A stretch of DNA of 64,000 bases, taken from contig JAPKMW010000038.1 in the NCBI GenBank assembly GCA_026645575.1, forward strand, positions 27,093 to 91,092, written 5' to 3'. Origin of the DNA: Caldilineaceae bacterium. Its GTDB lineage: Bacteria; Chloroflexota; Anaerolineae; Caldilineales; Caldilineaceae. Position 1 is the stretch's first letter, and the number at the start of each line of letters is the position of its first letter. The position numbers were made by a program, and so were the translations under genes. Below, piece by piece: positions 18,768-26,714 of this stretch. The notes under the pieces were generated by a model. The model saw nothing but the letters and a program-made list of their open reading frames with translations, searched no databases and was not told the origin of the DNA.

Positions 18768-20849
18768 AGATGTCTGTTCATAGCTTATCAACACCGGCTC
18801 AATCCCCTGCGGATTCCCGGCTTGATCGATGAAGGATAGTGGCTCTAACGTTTCGGCGTCATAAACCAACAGCCGCACTTGATAGGCGCCCGGCGGTAGT
18901 GGAGCGGGGGTTTCCAACAGGTAGACATTGAGTGGTTGATCGCTCTCCTGCCATTGCGACGGCAGCAAATGGCGATCATTGAGCAACCGCTCATCGCTCT
19001 GCGCCAGTCGGTTATCCTGCGCATCATACAGGGCAACACGGGCTTTGAGTGGTCGATCCGCCTGTCCGCCGGGGACGCGCTGCCAGCGAATGACCACCGG
19101 CACTTTTGTCCCCGCTAGTTCTGTCGGTAGTGACACGGCTACGGTTTCTGCCGCTGCACCAAAGCGCAATGACAACGGCGTCAAATTGGGCGCCAATGCA
19201 AACTGGGTCGGCGGTGTTAACTGCCACTGTTCCACCGAGTAACCCCGAAATTCTTTGCTCTCGCCGTATGTCCCGTATTTGCTCAATAAAAAACGCACGG
19301 CATGACGGGGATCGGTGTCGCTCTCAAACCATTGCACCCAGAAGATCTTTTTCGCCTGGCCGGCCCACTCGCTCAGTCGTTGGTCGAGCGTATTGATGTC
19401 CACAAAAAGGTAGCGCGCCGGCGCGGCTTCCGGCCCGGTCGGCGTGGCGTTGGCGTCAATTACATAACGCTGGTAGTAAAAGCCAAAGGGGTACTTCTGG
19501 TCAACAAAAATGATGTCGTTAGAACCGGCCGTCGTCTTTAACCAGGCAGTGGCGCCGACCACATCCTCACGCCCAAAGCGGTCATCATAGAGATCAGCCC
19601 GCAGCATGGGAACAAAGCCAATCGCCAGCCCAGCCAATCCCACTATGGTCAGCAACCGCAGCCATTTCGCCTGTCCCGCCAAGGCCAACCCCATCAACAG
19701 ATAGAGCGCCGGGGTGATAAAACTGCTGTAGCGCACATTAAACGCCCCCCGATCCAGCACGGCAATGTAGTAGAGGGCAAGGCCGCCAAAGAGCCAGAGG
19801 AAAAGGAAAAGCGTGTTGCGTGATTCGTAATTCGTAATTCGTAATTCGTGATTCGTACCTTTTCTTTGCAAAGGTATGATAAGCAGCGCGAGAAGAAAAA
19901 TAACTAACATCGCCCACAGCCAGGTGACACCATGACCATTGAGCAGGGCGGGGCCAAAGGCGTAGCCGGCGAGGTAGGCTTGCCAGTTTTGCCAGAGATA
20001 GTCGCCCAGCGAAGGGATGCCCAGGTTGGGGTTGGCATATTTGGGAATCTGGCGCAGGGCAATCGGCAACACTGGCGCAACCAATAAGGACATGGCGACG
20101 CCACACAGGATCACGATTCGCAGTTTCCGCCAGCGCTCCGGGTGCAGCAGGGCAACAATCCCCCACCACCCATACCAGGCCACCAGGATAAAGACCGCGT
20201 TGTAATGAGTCAGGAGAGCGGCGGCGGTGAGGAGAACAAAGGCTACATAATTTTGGATTTTGGATTTTGGATTTTGGATCGCGTTGTCAGCCTTGACGTA
20301 GTTAGTCGCCAGTCCCCAGCCGCCAGTCTCCAGTCGCCAGTCCCCAGTAATTTTCAGCAGAAAATAGGCAGCGGCGGTCAGGAGCGCAAAGCCGACGGTG
20401 TACATACGCGCTTCCTGGCTTTCGGCCAGCCAGAAGGGGGCAAAACCGGCGATAGTGACCGTACACAAAGCGGCCAGGGACGAACCAAAGCGGCGGCTTA
20501 GTGGGTAGAGCAGCGCCGTCGCCAGCATGGCAGCGACAACACTGAGCAGACGCGCGCCAAAGGCCAAAATGGTTGGTTCTACCTGTGGATGAAACCCCAA
20601 GCCCCGTAGCCAAAAGTGCAACAGCCAGAAATAGACCGGCGGATGAATGTCCAATTCCGGCGCCGTCGCCACCTGGGTAAAGGGGCGCAAGGCGACATCA
20701 ATATTGCGCGCTTCGTCCCACCAAATATTTTGCAACGTCAAGGCTTGCAGGCGAAGGGCAAAAGCGCCAAGGAGGAAAAGCAGCAGCAAAGGACGCAGCC
20801 AGGCCATTGATCGGTTGGCTGCAACTTCTGTGTTGAGTGAACGCGACAT
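18756..20849 (-). CDS. GT39-like integral membrane glycosyltransferase
   Basis: A 697-residue polytopic protein of the dolichyl/polyprenyl-phosphate mannosyltransferase (ArnT/PMT, GT39/83) type. After the first helix it has NIWWDEARNID with the acidic DE pair expected in the first periplasmic loop, then DIHPPVYFWLLHFWL. About ten helices follow and a C-terminal beta-rich soluble domain (from about residue 480). It would move a sugar from a lipid carrier to a lipid or protein acceptor outside the membrane. Two inter-helix loops are expanded by DNA repeats read in frame: TNHELRITNYESRN and a segment of about 30 residues around GDWRLETGGWGLA and QNPKSKIQN. It follows the GNAT gene by 3 bp. Confidence 0.85.
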   Translation of the reverse strand: MSRSLNTEVAANRSMAWLRPLLLLFLLGAFALRLQALTLQNIWWDEARNIDVALRPFTQVATAPELDIHPPVYFWLLHFWLRGLGFHPQVEPTILAFGARLLSVVAAMLATALLYPLSRRFGSSLAALCTVTIAGFAPFWLAESQEARMYTVGFALLTAAAYFLLKITGDWRLETGGWGLATNYVKADNAIQNPKSKIQNYVAFVLLTAAALLTHYNAVFILVAWYGWWGIVALLHPERWRKLRIVILCGVAMSLLVAPVLPIALRQIPKYANPNLGIPSLGDYLWQNWQAYLAGYAFGPALLNGHGVTWLWAMLVIFLLALLIIPLQRKGTNHELRITNYESRNTLFLFLWLFGGLALYYIAVLDRGAFNVRYSSFITPALYLLMGLALAGQAKWLRLLTIVGLAGLAIGFVPMLRADLYDDRFGREDVVGATAWLKTTAGSNDIIFVDQKYPFGFYYQRYVIDANATPTGPEAAPARYLFVDINTLDQRLSEWAGQAKKIFWVQWFESDTDPRHAVRFLLSKYGTYGESKEFRGYSVEQWQLTPPTQFALAPNLTPLSLRFGAAAETVAVSLPTELAGTKVPVVIRWQRVPGGQADRPLKARVALYDAQDNRLAQSDERLLNDRHLLPSQWQESDQPLNVYLLETPAPLPPGAYQVRLLVYDAETLEPLSFIDQAGNPQGIEPVLISYEQTSTRS
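19822..19857. repeat. ATTCGTA heptamer array inside GT39-like gene
   Basis: About five copies of a 7-bp unit (ATTCGTA/ATTCGTG). Translated on the minus strand it gives NHELRITNYES between two transmembrane helices. The frame is unbroken. The same unit recurs at 29288-29335. Confidence 0.9.
20251..20279. repeat. TTTTGGA heptamer array inside GT39-like gene
   Basis: Four tandem copies of TTTTGGA, read in frame as QNPKSKIQN on the minus strand, within an inter-helix loop. Confidence 0.9.
20304..20348. repeat. CCAGTCG/CCAGTCC heptamer array inside GT39-like gene
   Basis: Six to seven degenerate 7-bp units (CGCCAGT, CCCCAGT, CTCCAGT). Translated on the minus strand as GDWRLETGGWGLA in the same loop as the TTTTGGA array, 24 bp away. 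Confidence 0.88.
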
Positions 20850-20852
20850 AGG

Positions 20853-21488
20853 TTAGGCTTCAGTGGGCTGATAATCAGGATTCGTCCACACAATTAGCGT
20901 AGACCAGTTGTCAGAGGCAGAATCTTCAATGTAATTCTCAATCAGGCCGCGCACGTGGAAGCCGTTGCGCAATTGAAAGGAGAGGGTTGAATCTTGCAAC
21001 GCCCCCGCTACCACGCGGTCTACATATTCTTGCACTGACAACTTGCTCTTATAGGCGGCATAGCCAGGAATCAGGCCACCGGCGACAATGCCCTGTTTGT
21101 TATAGCGACGTACAATCGCCTGGCGCGCGGCATAAATCCGTTTGCCGATGCCCTGCCCCCGGTAGTCGGGGTGGACGCTAATGTCGGCGCCATAGTAATA
21201 AGCGCCGTTGGGGTTATGACGGGTAAAGTAGAAGTTATCGCAAATCTCTTTGAACCGATGATTTGGATTGGTAAAATCAAAGTCAATAAAAAAGCCGGAT
21301 CCTTGCCCAACAACCTGTTCGCCATCTAATACCACAATTTGGCCTTCGGGAAAGATCTGGTACTGGCTGGCAAAGTGTTCGACCCGCATCAATTCATGCA
21401 GTCCCAGCGTCGGATAACAGGTGCGCTGCAATTGCTCTAATTGAGCGAAAAATTCGGGGCGAATGGTGGTGATGGTAATTGTAGACAT
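20853..21488 (-). CDS. GNAT-family N-acetyltransferase
   Basis: A 211-residue GNAT protein. The acetyl-CoA-binding motif A is clear: ISVHPDYRGQGIGKRIYAAR (R/Q-x-x-G-x-G/A) near residue 100-120, preceded by the strand GAYYYGADI. Members transfer an acetyl group to amines; the acceptor is unknown. It begins at ATG 21488 and ends 3 bp ahead of the GT39-like gene, so the two are probably co-transcribed. The 114 bp upstream toward the glgC-like gene end holds scattered CACGAATCACG repeats. Confidence 0.85.
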   Translation of the reverse strand: MSTITITTIRPEFFAQLEQLQRTCYPTLGLHELMRVEHFASQYQIFPEGQIVVLDGEQVVGQGSGFFIDFDFTNPNHRFKEICDNFYFTRHNPNGAYYYGADISVHPDYRGQGIGKRIYAARQAIVRRYNKQGIVAGGLIPGYAAYKSKLSVQEYVDRVVAGALQDSTLSFQLRNGFHVRGLIENYIEDSASDNWSTLIVWTNPDYQPTEA

Positions 21489-21602
21489 AGTTCAACCGTG
21501 ATAACGTGCTGTGTGATTCGTGATGATAAACCAAGTTATTGCCGCAGGCGATTATATATCAACCTGTTTTCTCTTCACGAATCACGCAGCACGAATCACG
21601 CG

Positions 21603-22862
21603 TCATCGCATACTCTTGCCAAAGTTAGTGCCGCTGGCGATGTTCTTGCGCCGGCCAAAGGCTTTTTCATCGGTGTAGGGGTGAATGACTACATTGCGGC
21701 CCACAGTCAGGTTCTCTGGCAGCGTCGCTCCCTTACCCACCAATGTTAGGCCCGTGTTGATCTGCTCCGGCCACTCTTTGTTGGGCGTGTTATCATCACC
21801 CGCGCCGATCTGGGCGCCCTGGCTGACCCGCACGCCTTTGTCGATAATGGCGCGATCCACAACGGCGCCGCTTTCGATGACCGTCTCGCTGAGGATGATG
21901 CTATTGCGCACGACGGCCCCTTCGGCCACATAGACGCCCGGCGACAGAACGCTGCGCTCAACAAAGCCATGCACCTGGCAGCCATTGGAGAGCAGATTGC
22001 CGCCGACCTGGGCATTGGGGCCAATTTTGGCCGGCGCGCGTTCTTCGCTGCGCGTGTGCACTACCCAATCCGGATTGTAAAGATCAAGCGCCGGCTCTTC
22101 AGCCAGCAGACTCATGTTGGCTTCCCAGTAGGCTTGGATGGTGCCGACATCGGCCCAGTAGCCGGGGAAGGTGTAGCCATAAAGCGCCAACTTGCTTTCC
22201 ACCATGGCCGGCAGCACATGGCGCCCAAAGTCAACATGCGCCGCGTTTTGCAACAAGTCCGCTAAAACGGTTTTGCGGAAAATGTAGATACCCATCGAGG
22301 CCAACGTCTCGCGCGCCCGCCGCGGTTTTTCCTGAAAATCAAGAATGCGGTCATCGTTGCCAAGGGAAACAATGCCATAGCGGTGCGTTTCATAGACATT
22401 GACCCGCCGCACCCCCACGGTGGCATCGGCGCCGCTTTGGATGTGCTGGCGCAACATGGGCCGATAATCCATCAGATAGATATGGTCGCCGGCCAGGATC
22501 AAGACATGTTCTTCCGGTTGGCGCAACACAAAATCGAGGTTGCGCCGCACCGCATCAGCCGTCCCTTTTTGCCAATCGCCCAGCGATCCGCCGCGGTATG
22601 GTTGCAACAAACGCACACCGCCGCTAGCTCGATCCAGATCCCACGGCTTGCCGATGCCGATGTGATTGTTCAAACTCTGGGGGCGGTACTGGGTTAAGAT
22701 CGAAATATTATAAATTTCGCTATTCACACAATTGCTCAAGGGAAAATCAATCAAGCGGAATTTCCCGCCAAAAGGCACCGCCGGCTCCGAGCGCACCTCG
22801 GTTAACACACTCAAACTCTCGCTGGCGCCGCCGCCCATAATGATAGCCATTGCTTGGGTCAT
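21603..22862 (-). CDS. ADP-glucose pyrophosphorylase paralogue, GlgD-like (degenerate catalytic loop)
   Basis: A 419-residue member of the glucose-1-phosphate adenylyltransferase family, with N-terminal nucleotidyltransferase fold and C-terminal left-handed beta-helix. Conserved: [43 protein letters not shown] and [20 protein letters not shown]. However the essential GGxGTRL loop reads GGGASESL and RAKPAVP reads RSEPAVP, so the key Arg and Lys are lost, and HIYKMDY has become HIYLMDY. This is the pattern of non-catalytic or modulatory GlgD-type subunits. It lies 10 bp after the canonical glgC, preceded by GAGGT, so it is likely the regulatory partner of that enzyme in glycogen synthesis. Confidence 0.85.
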   Translation of the reverse strand: MTQAMAIIMGGGASESLSVLTEVRSEPAVPFGGKFRLIDFPLSNCVNSEIYNISILTQYRPQSLNNHIGIGKPWDLDRASGGVRLLQPYRGGSLGDWQKGTADAVRRNLDFVLRQPEEHVLILAGDHIYLMDYRPMLRQHIQSGADATVGVRRVNVYETHRYGIVSLGNDDRILDFQEKPRRARETLASMGIYIFRKTVLADLLQNAAHVDFGRHVLPAMVESKLALYGYTFPGYWADVGTIQAYWEANMSLLAEEPALDLYNPDWVVHTRSEERAPAKIGPNAQVGGNLLSNGCQVHGFVERSVLSPGVYVAEGAVVRNSIILSETVIESGAVVDRAIIDKGVRVSQGAQIGAGDDNTPNKEWPEQINTGLTLVGKGATLPENLTVGRNVVIHPYTDEKAFGRRKNIASGTNFGKSMR

Positions 22863-22872
22863 GGTTTACCTC

Positions 22873-24138
22873 TTATACTGTTTTGCCGTCGGCAACAACT
22901 TTATCAGCCGGATAGTGCTGTTCTTCGCGACCGCTGTTGATCAAGACGTTACGCCCGATTTGGGCGCGATCGGGGATGAAGGCATTTTTGCCCACAACAG
23001 TAATGCCGGCAAAGAGTTTGTCGGGCATTTGTTCGTTAGCAACGCTTTCATCGCCTGTCCCCACCAGCGCGCCGGCGCCGACGACGACCTGTTTGTCCAG
23101 CACGACCTTGTCGAGATGGGCGCCAGGACCGATCCAAGTATCGTTCATGACCACGCTATCTTTGACCACGGCGCCGGGGCTGACATAGACACCAGGACTG
23201 AGGATGCTGTTGATCACCAGCCCGCGCACAATACAGCCATTCGAGATCATGCTGCTGACCACTTTGGCCTGCGGCCCGATCTTGGCGGCGGGGCGTTCTT
23301 CGGATTTGGTGTGAATTGGCCAGTCAGCGGCGTAAAGGTCAAGGGCGGTGTCAGGTTGCAGAAGAGCAAGATTGGTCGCCCAGTAGGAGTCAATCGTTCC
23401 CACATCGACCCAATACCCTTCGTATTTATAGGCAAAGACATTGTCGCCAGCATTGATCATGGCGGGAATGACATGTTGCCCAAAGTCAACGCGCGGGTTG
23501 TCCGGGCCATTTTCGTTGAGCCGTGTTGTCAGACTGCGGGTGTTAAAAATGTAGATACCCATGGAAGCCAGATTGCCCTTATCGCGATCTTTGGGCTTTT
23601 CATAAAACTGGATAATCCGCTGATTGTCATCCACCTGCATAATGCCAAAGCGATGGGTTTCTTCCAGCGGCACCGGCATGACGGCGATGGTCAGATCAGC
23701 CCCTTTGGCGCGGTGGTAGTCAATCATGGGCCGGTAATCCATCTTGTAGATGTGGTCGCCGGAGAGAATCAACACCGTGTCGGCGCGACTTTCCTCAATA
23801 AAATTTAGATTCTGGGCAATTGCGTCCGCCGTACCGCCATACCACTGCTGCCCCTTGCGTCCCTGGTAGGGATGCAGCAGCCGTACACCGCCCCGGCTGC
23901 GGTCGAGGTCCCATGGCTTGCCGATGCCAATATGGTCATTCAAGCTGTGGGGCAGGTATTGGGTCAAGACACCAACCGTATAGATGCCGCTATTGACACA
24001 ATTACTCAAGGTGAAATCAATAATGCGAAACTTGCCGGCAAAGGGCACCGCCGGTTTCGCCCGCTCCTCCGAGAGTACGGTCAACCGGGTGCCGGCGCCG
24101 CCGGCCAATAACATGGCAATGGTCTTTTGTGAGGACAT
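22873..24138 (-). CDS. glgC: Glucose-1-phosphate adenylyltransferase
   Basis: A 421-residue GlgC, which makes ADP-glucose from glucose-1-phosphate and ATP, the committed step of bacterial glycogen synthesis. All hallmark motifs are intact: [65 protein letters not shown] and [11 protein letters not shown]. The C-terminal part is the hexapeptide beta-helix regulatory domain. ATG 24138 ([10 protein letters not shown]) has GAAGAG upstream and is preferred to a GTG two codons earlier. It is the first gene of a pair with the degenerate paralogue 10 bp downstream. Confidence 0.93.
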   Translation of the reverse strand: MSSQKTIAMLLAGGAGTRLTVLSEERAKPAVPFAGKFRIIDFTLSNCVNSGIYTVGVLTQYLPHSLNDHIGIGKPWDLDRSRGGVRLLHPYQGRKGQQWYGGTADAIAQNLNFIEESRADTVLILSGDHIYKMDYRPMIDYHRAKGADLTIAVMPVPLEETHRFGIMQVDDNQRIIQFYEKPKDRDKGNLASMGIYIFNTRSLTTRLNENGPDNPRVDFGQHVIPAMINAGDNVFAYKYEGYWVDVGTIDSYWATNLALLQPDTALDLYAADWPIHTKSEERPAAKIGPQAKVVSSMISNGCIVRGLVINSILSPGVYVSPGAVVKDSVVMNDTWIGPGAHLDKVVLDKQVVVGAGALVGTGDESVANEQMPDKLFAGITVVGKNAFIPDRAQIGRNVLINSGREEQHYPADKVVADGKTV

Positions 24139-24580
24139 AGGCACTCTTCGTTTCGGTAGGCAGGGTTGGCCGAGGAATCACTCATGGCTGCTGGGCAATG
24201 ATGACTCACCCGTTGCGTTGCTTTAATTGTGACATATCGTAACGCAACTTCGTAAAATCTTCAACTTTCTACCTATAATAATTCGGTGGCAATCATTCGG
24301 GGCACAAGCATTTACTGGTTTGGTGAAACCGTCAGCGCTTGCGCGTCACCGGTAAAGCGCCGGGAACTACGGACAAAGGCACTGATATAGGAAATATTGG
24401 CAGAACAAATAAAAATCGACTGGTTAGATAGTTTTGCGAAATAGTCAGATCTTGTTATAATCTCTGTTTGCGTATACGAATAGGCAGTAACTACATCACG
24501 CCGAACCAATCTATGATTGACCAGAAGCGAGCAATGTAGTTAAAAAGAAATCACCGTTGGTTCAATATTAGGAGGGAAGC
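24139..24580. promoter_or_regulatory. Divergent intergenic region glgC / unknown pair
   Basis: About 440 bp, A/T-richer than its surroundings, without a supported gene. It should hold the minus-strand glgC promoter (not recognised with confidence) and the plus-strand promoter described at 24434-24461. Confidence 0.5.
24434..24461 (+). promoter_or_regulatory. Likely promoter of the 24.6-26.6 kb gene pair
   Basis: TTGCGA (24434-24439), a 16-bp spacer and a perfect TATAAT (24456-24461). The leader would be about 110 nt and ends in GGAGGG ahead of the GTG start. Confidence 0.6.
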
Positions 24581-26164
24581 GTGCTACAACGCCAAACCCA
24601 GACTGCAACATTCTGGCGTGACCAGTTTGAGGTGACACCAGAAGATACTGATTTTTTGTATAATTTGTTATTAGATACCCAAGCGCCACAAACTCTCACC
24701 CAATTAGCCACTGCGCTGATTGAAGAGTATCTGCGGCGGGAAGAATCGAAAATTCGTTCCGAACTGGCGAAAGGCGTTGTTTACCTGCCCAAAGACCGTT
24801 TTGCGGTGGGCCAGAAGGTCGTCTTTCCTGCCATGGAGTTTACCGTAGGGGAAGTGGTCGGTTTACGCGAAGGGCAAAACCCGGAGTTTGGTAATTTCGA
24901 GGTCATCAAAGTTCAATTTGCCGACAATACCCGCGAATTCGCCGCCAATTTGCCCCGCCATCGCCTCAATCAAGGCAATGGCGCCAATGCCCTCGATCAA
25001 GAGTCGCTCTTATCCGCCGTCGAAATCTATTCACTCTATCAGGAAGAGATCAATGACAGTATCCTCTACGCCCTGGAGGAAGGAGAACGCAGCAAATCCT
25101 TTGTCGAAGTGGATAATAGTTGGCTATTGGCTGATATGTTAGCCGAGATCCATATCGGCTATCTCAACATTGCCGAAGCCATGATCGAAGTGCAGGCCAA
25201 GCCGATGAAGACCAGCCAACTCCTCACAGAGATCGACCTGGGCAGCAGTATGAGTCCGGCTATGCGCGGCATTAGCCTTGACTACGCCCTGAGCCAGGAT
25301 CCACGCTTTGATCGGGTGACCAGCAATGGCGACACGCTTTGGTATCTACGCCGGTTAGAACCGGAGCCGGTTCTCAATATGCCAACACTGCTGCGCTACT
25401 CGCCGCTGCCCTACAACCGCGCCTTACTCAGCGTCGAGTTGTTACAAATCGAGTGGGAGTTGGATGATGAATGGGGCGAAAGCGGTCTCAGCAGCGAAAT
25501 CCCGCGCATTGTGCCCACCATTACCATTACCTTGACCTATCCCCACTGGCGCTATGGCACCTTGCCGCTCAATGGTCGCACCGTCAACTTCTTCCCAGTG
25601 GCGCCACGGGGAAAATCGATGGTGACACTGGTCGATGGTCGCTGGGGTACGCGCTACACCGGCTGGGTGATGCACGAAGGACGGTATGTCTATGGCTTGA
25701 GCAAGTGGTTGGAAGATCATGCATTGCCAGTCGGTTCGTACATCACGCTGGAACGCACCAACAATGCCAATGAGGTGATTGTCGATTACCGCACCCGCCG
25801 CGCCAAGCGGGAATGGGCGCGCATTGCCAGCGCTGATTTTGAACACCAGGCGCTCCGCTTTGAGATGAATAAGATCCAGGTGGCCTGTGAGTATGACGAG
25901 TATATGATTGTGGCTGAACAGGAGCGACCACCGCTGGATCGCCTGCGCAATCAGATCCAAAATAGCGAACTGAGCCTGGCCTTGATTGTTGAGCAGGTGG
26001 TGTTGGAATTGATCAAACTGAATCCACAGGGGACGGCTCACGCCAAAAGCATCTACAGCGCGGTCAACATGTTGCGGCGTTGTCCGCCAGGGCCGGTCTT
26101 CTATGCCCTGATTAGTAATCGGAAATTCCGCGATGTCGGCAATGGCTTCTTTGCCTTAGCGTAA
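24581..26164 (+). CDS. Unrecognised 527-residue protein, possibly DNA-binding
   Basis: Not assigned to a family. GTG start with GGAGGG 5 bp upstream. No signal peptide, membrane segment or enzyme motif. The N-terminus (about 15-60) is helical and looks like a helix-turn-helix ([20 protein letters not shown]). About 65-125 is a small beta barrel ([20 protein letters not shown]). Residues about 340-415 ([33 protein letters not shown]) resemble in outline a B3-type pseudobarrel. The C-terminus (about 460-527) looks like a winged helix of HARE-HTH style, ending [20 protein letters not shown]. The next gene starts 25 bp downstream and probably works with it. The domain suggestions are inference from pattern only. 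Confidence 0.6.
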   Translation: MLQRQTQTATFWRDQFEVTPEDTDFLYNLLLDTQAPQTLTQLATALIEEYLRREESKIRSELAKGVVYLPKDRFAVGQKVVFPAMEFTVGEVVGLREGQNPEFGNFEVIKVQFADNTREFAANLPRHRLNQGNGANALDQESLLSAVEIYSLYQEEINDSILYALEEGERSKSFVEVDNSWLLADMLAEIHIGYLNIAEAMIEVQAKPMKTSQLLTEIDLGSSMSPAMRGISLDYALSQDPRFDRVTSNGDTLWYLRRLEPEPVLNMPTLLRYSPLPYNRALLSVELLQIEWELDDEWGESGLSSEIPRIVPTITITLTYPHWRYGTLPLNGRTVNFFPVAPRGKSMVTLVDGRWGTRYTGWVMHEGRYVYGLSKWLEDHALPVGSYITLERTNNANEVIVDYRTRRAKREWARIASADFEHQALRFEMNKIQVACEYDEYMIVAEQERPPLDRLRNQIQNSELSLALIVEQVVLELIKLNPQGTAHAKSIYSAVNMLRRCPPGPVFYALISNRKFRDVGNGFFALA

Positions 26165-26189
26165 CGAGTTTAGGGAGAGTTAAGGACCC

Positions 26190-26630
26190 ATGACACAAAC
26201 TTTATTGCGCCATAAACTGGCCCGCTTCCGCCCCACGGTCGATACTAAGTTTCGCATTGACTATGAGTGGTGGGAGACCAACAATCGCAATTTCCGTCTC
26301 TACCTGCGCGACCAACTCTGTGACGAATGTCGCAAACGCTTTAGCAACCATGCCAACACCGAAAATGTGGATTGGGTCGATCCCGATACGGGCGAAGTGC
26401 GCCAGACGGATGCGTTGCGCGAATGTCTGCGTACCCGTTGCGCCAATGATCCTGAGTATATCAACGAGCGGCTGCCATTGGTCGCTGCCTGTTTTCGCAT
26501 CTTCCTGGCGAATAACAATACACCGCTCTCGTCCAATGAACTGAACCAACTGTTGCCCTGGAAATCGCCCGACACCATTCTCAAAGTCCTCGGCAGCAAC
26601 CAGAATTATCTGGGTATCCGCCCGGCGTAA
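26190..26630 (+). CDS. Unrecognised 146-residue protein with paired cysteines
   Basis: Not assigned to a family. AAGGA precedes ATG 26190. It is basic at the N-terminus, has CDEC (in RDQLCDECRKRF) and C-x4-C (ECLRTRC) about 40 residues further on, which could form a zinc site, and ends with a winged-helix-like segment (LSSNELNQLLPWKSPDTILK). It lies 25 bp after the 527-residue gene and ends just before a hairpin shared with the convergent DUF2079 gene. The spacing and the shared HTH character suggest a two-protein unit of nucleic-acid or regulatory function. Confidence 0.6.
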   Translation: MTQTLLRHKLARFRPTVDTKFRIDYEWWETNNRNFRLYLRDQLCDECRKRFSNHANTENVDWVDPDTGEVRQTDALRECLRTRCANDPEYINERLPLVAACFRIFLANNNTPLSSNELNQLLPWKSPDTILKVLGSNQNYLGIRPA

Positions 26631-26638
26631 TTGTTTAC

Positions 26639-26714
26639 CCGTCCCGTAGGGACGACTGAATTCAGGCAGGGAATTTCGTTTCTTCGCCTAAACTCAGTGG
26701 CCCCTACGGGACGG
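26639..26714. terminator. Inverted repeat of the GTCCCGTAGGGAC family, bidirectional
   Basis: The arms CCGTCCCGTAGGG...CTGAATTCAGGC and GCCTAAACTCAG...CCCTACGGGACGG are imperfect inverse copies of about 29 nt. It lies between convergent genes, and the DUF2079 stop codon is inside its right arm. Related copies occur at 12.2-12.4 and 58.5 kb. Confidence 0.7.

Noticed and set aside
24312..24509. 65-codon minus-strand frame upstream of glgC
   Set aside because: No ribosome-binding site or similarity, and it overlaps the promoter region of the divergent gene pair.
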